Part shown: piece by piece, positions 57,039 through 64,000 of the stretch | Numbering within the stretch: position 1 is the first letter of the stretch | Layout: each line of letters starts with the position of its first letter | Assembly (NCBI GenBank): GCA_030765065.1 | Contig: CM060979.1 | Location: forward strand, 109,232,350-109,296,349 | Direction of reading: 5' to 3' | From: Deroplatys truncata | Lineage: Eukaryota; Arthropoda; Insecta; Mantodea; Mantidae | Length of the DNA: 64,000 bases | The notes under the pieces: generated by a model | What the model was told of the DNA's origin: nothing | Databases searched by the model: none | The model's input: the letters and a program-made list of their open reading frames with translations, nothing else | Position numbers and translations under genes: made by a program

Positions 57039-57956
57039 ATGGCAGCTTACACAAATGCAGAGATGGCAGATGCCCATTTGATGTATAGATTAGCAGACGG
57101 CAATGGTGCTTGTACTCAACGTTTGTACCGGGAGAGATTTTCAGGACGAAGGTACCCCGACATGAAATCGTTTGAAGCCATTGATCGTCGTCTTAGGGAG
57201 CATGAGGCATTTCAGCCTGATACTCGCGACCGGGGAGGCCTAGAAGGACGGGGACATCGCAACGGGAGGCAGAAATTCTTCAGGCAGTTGACGACGACCC
57301 TAGTGTCAGTACAAGACAAATAGCTGCAATAATGAATGTTGACCACATGACTGGCGATACACGAGGACCAGCTGTAAACATACTATTTACAGCGTATGTA
57401 GGCACTATTAGTAGCTGATTTTCCTGCATGGGTACACTTCTGCGAATGGTTTATGCAATAAATTGTCAACCCTAATTCTAGTGCAACGGTGCTGTTGGTG
57501 ACTGTTTGGTAGGGTCTCACGTTCTTCCATCCAGGCCCAACGGACAAAGTTACCATAGTTTAGAGAATGCTCTACCCGATCTGTTAGCAGATATGCCTTT
57601 AACTGTGCGACAAAACATGTACTTCATGCACGATGAAGCACCTCCTCATTTTAGCGTTAAATATCCGTCTGCTTCTAAATAACGGTCACAGATGGATAGA
57701 TAGTGGTGAACCAATTAACTGGTCTTCACGCTCACCGGACCTAAACATACAGGGCTTTTGTTTGTGGTGGTATTTGAAAGCTCTTGTGTATTGAACCTCA
57801 GTACCAGATGTTCAGAGTCTCCGTGCCCGTATTATGGAAGGCTGCGAAATCATACGCAATACTCCAGGGATACATCAGCGCATTCGGAATTCACTACGAC
57901 AGCGGGTTGATGCATGTATCAATTCTCACGAAGGACATATTGAACATCTCCTGTGA
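57039..57956 (+). pseudogene. Tc1/mariner-type transposase, frame-shifted and internally deleted
   Basis: The N-terminal DNA-binding part is well kept: YTNAEMADAHLMYRLADGNG, then RLYRERFSGRRYPD, up to about 57235, where the frame shifts. DDDPSVSTRQIAAIMNVDHM follows at about 57290-57350. The middle reads ADFPAWVHFCEWF near 57410-57450. The next homologous piece is VGDCLVG-like (57495-57515), so the segment expected to carry the first catalytic Asp (the TDEA block) is absent. MHDEAPPHFSV (57628-57660) and SRSPDLN (57725-57745) retain later catalytic landmarks, and the C-terminus reaches about 57950. The start is set at the ATG before AAYTNAEMADA; an upstream ATG at 56847 is also in frame. Confidence 0.75.
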
Positions 57957-57967
57957 GAAAAAGTTGC

Positions 57968-58135
57968 ATGTGGTATGATTGTACGTTCTATTCTTGTGTG
58001 TTTACCATGATTAATGAATTGGAGAGAATGAGTTATAACATGGTAACAAAGCGTTTCCAGACCCATGCTTATATAACATAATTTCTTCGTTTACATGTGA
58101 GGAATGTGTCCTACAATTTTTGCGGTACATTTTTG
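57968..58135 (-). repeat. Right terminal inverted repeat
   Basis: Reverse complement of the left repeat, with scattered substitutions and small gaps. Confidence 0.8.
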
Positions 58136-59364
58136 TTACATTCTGTATATGCTGGGAAATCTTGGTTAATACAAGCATAGCTGGCTATCACGAAGTCGAC
58201 TTTGAAATCTCTGCAAGAAGATGGGACCTTGAAGTCCCGAAACGATCGTCCAGAATTTTGTTACCACCATGATGTAAGTGAAGGCTTTTAATATTTCGAC
58301 TCCTTTATTTCTTCATCTGTTTACTTCACTGTTAACATTGTCCTATCTACTACTTTCATGTCCAGACAGGTCTAGGCAAGATCAAACAAACCACTAGGCC
58401 AATCCAGCTGATGTGTCTGTCACCAAAAAACATAAATAATTATGTTTTCAGACCAGACATAGGGGGCATGTCTGGAGAGAAGCATGTTCAGATATTTCCA
58501 AACAAGATCAGAGAAGTTCTGAGGCCAGGAGGGCGAAAGGAACCAGATAAACAATCAACATAGAACACTCGGGTTTTGGACTAAGCCGAACATCCAATCA
58601 TCCACATCAGTCCTTTGATAACTCATCTACAAATCATGCTACCCACCACAGGCAGGGAAACGTTCCCATCACACACAGAAAGCGGGAAGGGCAGGAAACC
58701 AGAAAGTGAATTACATCGAACCCTTACAACTTTTGGGAGTCGAAGTCAACTGATATTTATCCACTTTTCCCTAATAATTTCAGATGCTTGCTTGAACTTT
58801 AAAATGAAAATGAAAACAACTCTCCAGCTTACAATGTGAGTTAAAATTGAATTAGGTTAGATTTTTATTTTATGTTTTGTGTAGGTATCTTCAACTTGCT
58901 GTTACAGTCAACCTAAATTATAGATCAACTTTACAGCAACTCCGACCAATGTGCAGAGATCACACAGTGTTATCTATGCAAAGTTCACAAGAAGCAAGCT
59001 TTAGCATACTCTGCTGCTTCAAGGTCTGTACCTTTTACATTAGTGAGGGGTCAAACGAACGAGATGCGGAGTAAAGAAAATCCCAGAAGGCAGGAAGAGT
59101 AATTTCGTATTCAGAGCAGAGATATCAAGGATGGAAAGGATAAAAGCAAATCGGAATTCGCTGCTGATGTCAGTTATTGGATTTAAATCGTCAAGGGCTA
59201 AAAACACGAGGGTGTCAGAAGGTTAAGCGACTGTAATTATACCAGTGCAAAGTTTGTTTACAGAGGGTGTTTTATTTACTCATACTTTTAGTTATGGTGA
59301 ACAGGGTGAACAAATAGTGGGAAAGGAAAAACAATTATTATAAGCTTTAACACATGAGCCGCTG
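58136..59364. other. Unassigned stretch
   Basis: Two unrecognised plus frames (58615-58839, 58877-59074). No repeat identified. Confidence 0.25.
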
Positions 59365-59985
59365 TTTGTTACTTTCTCTACTACATATGGTAAGTAGTGG
59401 AAATATTGCAATCCACCCGAAAATTCGACACTGAGATTTCACTGAAAATACATGTTTTGAGGCGCCCTGAATAGAAATAAAGGCATTTTTGGAGACATGA
59501 TCGTGTAGTTCTCTGTCTCTGAACAGCATAACTCAAAAACGAAAAGTCAGATAAATACCAAACTTAGTATGCGTGTTTAGTATTCTCGAAGGATGCGACA
59601 CGAAGATTTTCAAGAAAAAAACCCACCCTTAACTACCCTTCGCATGAAACATTTTTCGAACATTTTGTTTTTCTAAAAAATGGCTCTTACGATATATAAA
59701 ATACTTGTCATTTTTTTAAATTCCATCGATTTTCGGTTGTTTCTCGCGATTGCAGTGAAACAGTATGGAATTCTAAGGCCAACATATAGCGTCCAGCTCT
59801 TAAACGTATGACTAATGCGGTTATTTTTGTATTTATAATAAAATGAGTAATTTAATTATTCTTGCAAAGGTTTACTTGGGTTAAATATAGTAAATACAAC
59901 AATACGTTTTAGTAGGAATAGTTTTTACATCCACTAATAAAGATAGAGAGTAGAGAGAAAGTCATGTGAATATAACAAACAAACC
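59365..59985 (-). mobile_element. Family H copy, internally deleted
   Basis: The 3' end at the left is well kept (TTACTTTCTCTACTACATAT). Blocks follow through TTTGAGGCGCCCTGAAT and AGGATGCGACACGAAGATTT. The 5' end at the right has GTAGAGAGAAAGTCATGTGA. The middle part (about 59700) is deleted. Confidence 0.65.
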
Positions 59986-61250
59986 TTTTTATAATTAAAC
60001 ATGTTTTGAATATAAAAATTTAATTTTATAATCCTTTGTCTAAAAAAAGAATTGACGCCGTAAGGTCCTCTACAAATAATTTGATTTATATCTATTTATT
60101 TACATATTTACTTGACAGTAATATTGCTTTCAGGAAGTTTAAATGTCCAAAGAGGAAGTACTGAGATTCCATGACAACTACAAGCAATATTTAAATAGAA
60201 ATTTAATTAAAAAATTTAAGGTGTTTAGAAAGTGCGTTCTTCGTAAGCCATCACCAGGCATCCAAAACAGTCCAACGCACAGAGTTGCTAAGAAACAAAC
60301 TGGCACTTTCAAAAACTATTAAGATATGAGGAATATGTTAGTATTGTTTTATAAAGAAAAATCTTCAACTTTACCTCGCTATGTTACAAACATGCATATA
60401 ATATATGCTCTTTGTACCAGACAGCACCAGTGCTGTTCAGGGATTGCATAACGCGCTCTGAAAGAGTGAGAAATTTAGTTTCACTCTTGCTTGCCTTATC
60501 TCCCTGACCCATTCGTAGTAGGGTCTGACCGCCATGTAAACGCATCGAAGTCATTTTAATAGTTCCAGGGTAGTTCTGCTCAGCCCTGCACTAGTTACGG
60601 TACCCAACATGCCTTTTCTTAGCGTTCTCAGCCAGCTGCTAAAATATGCCTTATCGAAGCAGCACAGTGCCAATGGAATATCTCATAAAAGCTTCCAGAC
60701 TGTCTAAAGTTAAGAGAACAAAAATGTAGATATAACGAAAAAATCTTTTTTTCATTTTAACAAAGGTGTCCAAAAATTTTATAGTTGGAATTAGCAGTAG
60801 CCTGTTTTGGAAATTACCTGATACACCAACTTCCACAAAGGATATACAAGCGTAATATAGCTCCCTTAATGAACAATAGCCCCTATACATCAACTCCAAA
60901 TGTAAACTTAAATATGGTGGATATGCTAAACCGAACCCAGCTCAGGCTTGTGGTAGCCGATCACTTCGGCGAGCTGGGTCGCGAGCTGATGGAGCGGGGC
61001 TCTACATCAGGGTTAAGGATGTCCATGAGGAGAAAGTCTCCAGTGGTTCAAAGCAGTGAATGAAGCAATCCTCTCTTTAGGGTTTAGTGCACAGAGGAAT
61101 GATGATCTGATGCTCTAAGGTGGTAGCCCAATCTGGACCTTACCCTGGTTAACCTTTTATGGGGAAATTCTCCCATTTATCCAACCAGGAATTTATTTGA
61201 CTGATCCATTCATGATGGCTCATACAAAGAAAATCCGGACTAAGAGATTT
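59986..61250. other. Unassigned stretch
   Basis: GC-richer patches at 60420-60640 and 60945-61060 are unexplained. The 92-codon plus frame at 60785-61063 has no recognised domain. The right part could be the 5' region of the LINE that follows. Confidence 0.3.
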
Positions 61251-61254
61251 GAAT

Positions 61255-62650
61255 TTTTTTTATATAGCAACATGAATGTACGTGGACTGACACACAATAA
61301 TATGTATTGACTTGGCCATTATTACAGAAACAAAAAAGAAACTGAAAGAATTAAATAAGTACGACATGATATGTAGTGGAATACTCCGCAAAAGAGCAGC
61401 ATCTGTAAGTGGAGGAGGAAATCGTTAAGGAATAAAATAAACCCATACACTTTTATAAATGAAAGAGTCCTTATGACTAAACAAAAGCTAAAACGAAGAA
61501 ACTTGACAGTATATGGAGTATATGCCCCGGAGAAAGGACAAAATTAAGCCACAGAAGAATTCTATGAAGAGCTCCAAAAATGTTAGACAAAGGAAATAAG
61601 AATGATATTACATTGATCTGGTGATTTAAATTCAAGAGTAGGCAATACTACTATAGTGAAAATAGTTGGAACGGAAGATGCAACAGTCATAAATAATAAT
61701 GGTTATAAATCTAAGAGAATTTCCGATACTTAACGAAATTAGAATGTCAAGTAATTTTTTTCAGACATAAAGAGTATAAAATACGCTTGGTAAGAAATAG
61801 GTTCTTCTACAATAATAGGCTATGTCATGGCAATGACCAAGATGTAAGAGTATTAACCCCAGGTGTATTATTAGACCACTTTCCAATTGTAGCTAAAAAC
61901 GTTGAAGAAAATGCCAACCAAGAAAGAAATTCGAAATAACTTAATATATTTTAAGGTTCATGTGCTCGAAGAAAGCAGTATTCGCATACTCTATCAAACG
62001 AATAGATGATTATAAGGAAGTGATTCCAAGAAATAATAATATTAATGAAAAATGGAATAATATAAAAGTAATAATAATAAATGTAGCTACAGAATCATTA
62101 GAAAAAGGAGGAAAAGTAGTAATAATAGAGAACTCAAGTTTTGAAATGAAGTAATAAAAAAGTAATTGAGGAAAAAATAGTGCCTATTTTAAATTTTTAA
62201 ATTCACCAGGAGATCAAGAATCATAACTAAGCTATAAAAAGAAAACAGCAATAGCAAAAAACCGAGAGTTACATCCATTAAAAGGAATAGTTAGTGAAGA
62301 AGTATTACTGAAATAGAGCATCACACAGAAGCACCGAAAGATAAGACACGTAAATGTATGAGAGATCTCAACAAACGGACAAAGATACATTAAAATTAAA
62401 CTCAATATTAGAGGCTGAGTGCCATTATTATGCTGCAATATTACGACTCTCTGGATTTACAAAGAAGATATAAATGGAAAAAATATATAAACAATTGGAA
62501 ATGTTCACCCTATTAACTTAGATGAATTACATAAAGCAATTAATTTGAATAAATACAGAAAAATAACTTCAGGTTGTGGTGCAATAGAATCAAATACTGA
62601 TGGTAGTAGAGATACATATGGTAAAATAGAATTAATTATAACTATTTCTC
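61255..62650 (+). mobile_element. A+T-rich APE-type LINE fragment, RTE-like
   Basis: Decayed plus-strand endonuclease and the start of reverse transcriptase. It shows a start resembling NMNVRGLTHNN (about 61270), a decayed VYGVYAPE block (61510-61535), and a GDLNSRVGN-like block (61620-61645) with the catalytic Asp and Asn region recognisable. ESSIRILYQTR-like sequence lies near 61970-62000 and NEKWNNIKVIIINVATESLE at 62047-62105. An RT-entry block with KAIN-NKYRKITSGCGAIES follows near 62535-62590, after which homology stops. Codons are strongly A-rich. It resembles RTE/BovB-type or related insect LINEs from memory. It is truncated before the catalytic RT core. Confidence 0.6.
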
Positions 62651-63011
62651 AATACTAGGTAACCATATTGATTTTTGAACACCAATATCCGATACTCGAT
62701 ACTCACTTTGTGAAGAATTGAGAAGCTTGTTCACTAAATTATATGTATGCAATAAGTTTTGTACTGTATGCTAATTCCGAAGTTGCTCCAGTTTGACATT
62801 CCCCAAATAACAGCAATTTTTTTACTTGATAATGCTACATAATATACTTTTTCATCTGGTAATAAGTAATTAGCTATATAACACTCGGAAACATAGTAAG
62901 CTTGAGGATTAAGCCTTTCTATTACCCACTCTCATACTTTAGTATACACATGTTTAATACAAAGGTATATTAGACAATTAAAATGTTGGAGAAAAAAATC
63001 AAGAAAATTAA
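62651..63011. other. Unassigned A+T-rich stretch
   Basis: Nothing supported. Confidence 0.3.
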
Positions 63012-63298
63012 ATTGAGATTTACTTATGGACGCTCTTTAACCCCTGTGGTCTCTAGCGTCACATTCTATATTGGGTGTAAACACCCGGAAATTTTGCTCA
63101 GAGATCTTTTTATCAGGCTTCAGGTTTTTTTACGTGCCGTAAATCTAACACGGGACCACCGGCTTTAATACTTCCCTTCCGAAGGAAGCCACGATAAGGA
63201 TATTTACGTCCGAAAAAATCTATCGCTATTCGCCGGGTTTGAACCCGCGACCTCCGGAACCTTAGGCTAGCGTGGTACCCCTGAACCATGAAGGACAC
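63012..63298 (-). repeat. SINE-A copy 4, full length
   Basis: The minus-strand head at about 63235-63298 has CGGGTTCAAACCCGGCG, the best B-box among the copies. The body is collinear with copies 2 and 3 to TTATGGACGCTCTTTAAC at 63026. Possible duplicated flanks (AAAATTAAATTGAG, AAAATAAATCAAGG) are too diverged to be certain. Confidence 0.8.
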
Positions 63299-63700
63299 AA
63301 AATAAATCAAGGAAGTTGAAAGGGGATATACCATACATATATAAGAATTGTACAGTAATAATATAAGTCACCAAGAAACATGTTAAAGTATTCAACATCC
63401 AACATTTGTACAGAGCAAGTTGTAAGAAACGGGCGAGCTAGCAAAATTCCAAGAAAAACATAATTCTAATCAGAGCACACTTTTCACCAAGCCAACGAGC
63501 AGGGAACCGGTAACGGTCAGGAGAAATATAAAGAGACACATAGAGAAAAGAAAGAGACGGAGACATTGAACCCGCTTCACTACGCGCCAGGGAGACACAT
63601 AAGCGCACGAATTTGGAGTAACATATTTTCATACATGTTAAGGTAACGCGGTCGGAGGAACAATTAGAAACGTGGTTACATTTTGAAACGCAGAGGTGAG
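63299..63700. other. Unassigned stretch
   Basis: Moderately GC-rich toward the right, with a possible tRNA-like fragment near 63565-63595 (minus). No gene. Confidence 0.25.
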
Positions 63701-63714
63701 CGTCACTGGGCTCA

Positions 63715-63960
63715 GGTATATAAGAGCAAACAAGGCCTCAGGTTACCCACTGTCTTTCTATCTTCTAGAATTTTCGTCGACACGAAGTGTAACGCTCTTA
63801 ACGACAGGTGCACGTGTGTGTGCATATGGGCGGGAGTGCGTGTGCAGATAGTTAGGCTCTTGACTTATTTAAAGTGGTGGGATTGGAATAATGGGAAAAC
63901 CTAGCCACCCAAAAATATTTAAATTGTTAATAAACTACACTTAGTACGTGAAATCAAGTA
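63715..63960 (+). promoter_or_regulatory. Pol II promoter-like and poly-A-like stretch, possible LTR part
   Basis: A TATA box (GGTATATAAGAG, about 63715-63726) is followed about 210 bp later by a poly-A signal (AATAAACTAC, near 63930). TATA plus poly-A signal in a few hundred bases is typical of an LTR. A TGTTAAGG at about 63637 could be the LTR start, but no second copy or PBS lies in this window. Confidence 0.3.
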
Positions 63961-64000
63961 TATTTTTAATTTGCCACACCCACGATAACCTGAGAACCAC

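Larger units (their letters stand above)
56758..58135 (+). mobile_element. Tc1/mariner-type transposon with long TIRs, defective
   Basis: Imperfect terminal inverted repeats of about 165 bp: 56758-56925 on the left and 57968-58135 on the right reversed. Shared blocks include AGGACACATTCCTCACA, GGGTCTGGAAACGCTTTGTT and ATCATGG. The approximately 1.38-kb element encloses a transposase relic read left to right. The host side on the left is the LINE region. Exact ends and a TA duplication could not be fixed because the outermost bases are A/T-rich. Confidence 0.85.

Overview
This window looks like a piece of a large, A+T-rich, repeat-dominated arthropod genome, most probably an insect. The basis is indirect. 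There are several families of tRNA-derived SINEs, three APE-type LINEs whose decayed reading frames resemble those common in insects, a Tc1/mariner-type element, two hAT-type elements, LTR remnants and many microsatellites. I found no intact host protein-coding gene, no rRNA, no convincing functional tRNA gene, no CRISPR array and no bacterial-style operon. Nearly every open reading frame longer than 60 codons is either a shadow or a broken transposon fragment. I cannot name the species.

Layout. 0-9 kb: a SINE head, a 4.2-kb plus-strand LINE (ORF1 at about 1.84-2.4 kb, ORF2 at about 3.0-5.9 kb) and a minus-strand transposon-type pseudogene carrying a 111-bp in-frame triplication (6.6-7.3 kb). 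8-20 kb: copies of a non-coding family called family H here, an LTR remnant with an expanded TTA microsatellite, and a truncated SINE-A with a target-site duplication. 20-25 kb: SINEs and a possible minus-strand LTR with repeated tRNA-Lys-type primer-binding motifs. 26-34 kb: a dense cluster of family H, including one copy holding both a fold-back MITE and a SINE-A. 34-43 kb: a SINE-B pair, a second LTR of the 14-kb family, paired family H copies, an inverted second copy of the first LINE's ORF1, and an 84-bp minisatellite split by 0.9 kb. 45-48.6 kb: a 1.4-kb hAT element with 8-bp target-site duplications beside an older minus-strand hAT relic. 49-56.3 kb: family H fragments and a Jockey/CR1-like minus-strand LINE with a SINE-A and a tRNA-like unit inside it. 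56.8-58.1 kb: a Tc1/mariner-type element with long inverted repeats and a deleted catalytic segment. 59-64 kb: another family H copy, an A+T-rich LINE fragment, a fourth SINE-A and a promoter-like stretch.

How the parts relate. The elements are layered insertions, so relative ages can be read from them: SINE-A copies and the MITE lie inside family H or LINE copies and are younger than their hosts. Family H is the most distinctive component. It is 0.85-0.97 kb and non-coding, with a conserved 5' terminus, a 12-bp motif repeated inverted near both ends, an internal CA/GT microsatellite and a small 3' hairpin. This combination recalls Helentron-associated elements (the DINE-1/HINE type), but that assignment is an inference. 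Family names H, SINE-A, SINE-B, SINE-C and SINE-D are labels used only here. Boundaries of old copies are approximate.
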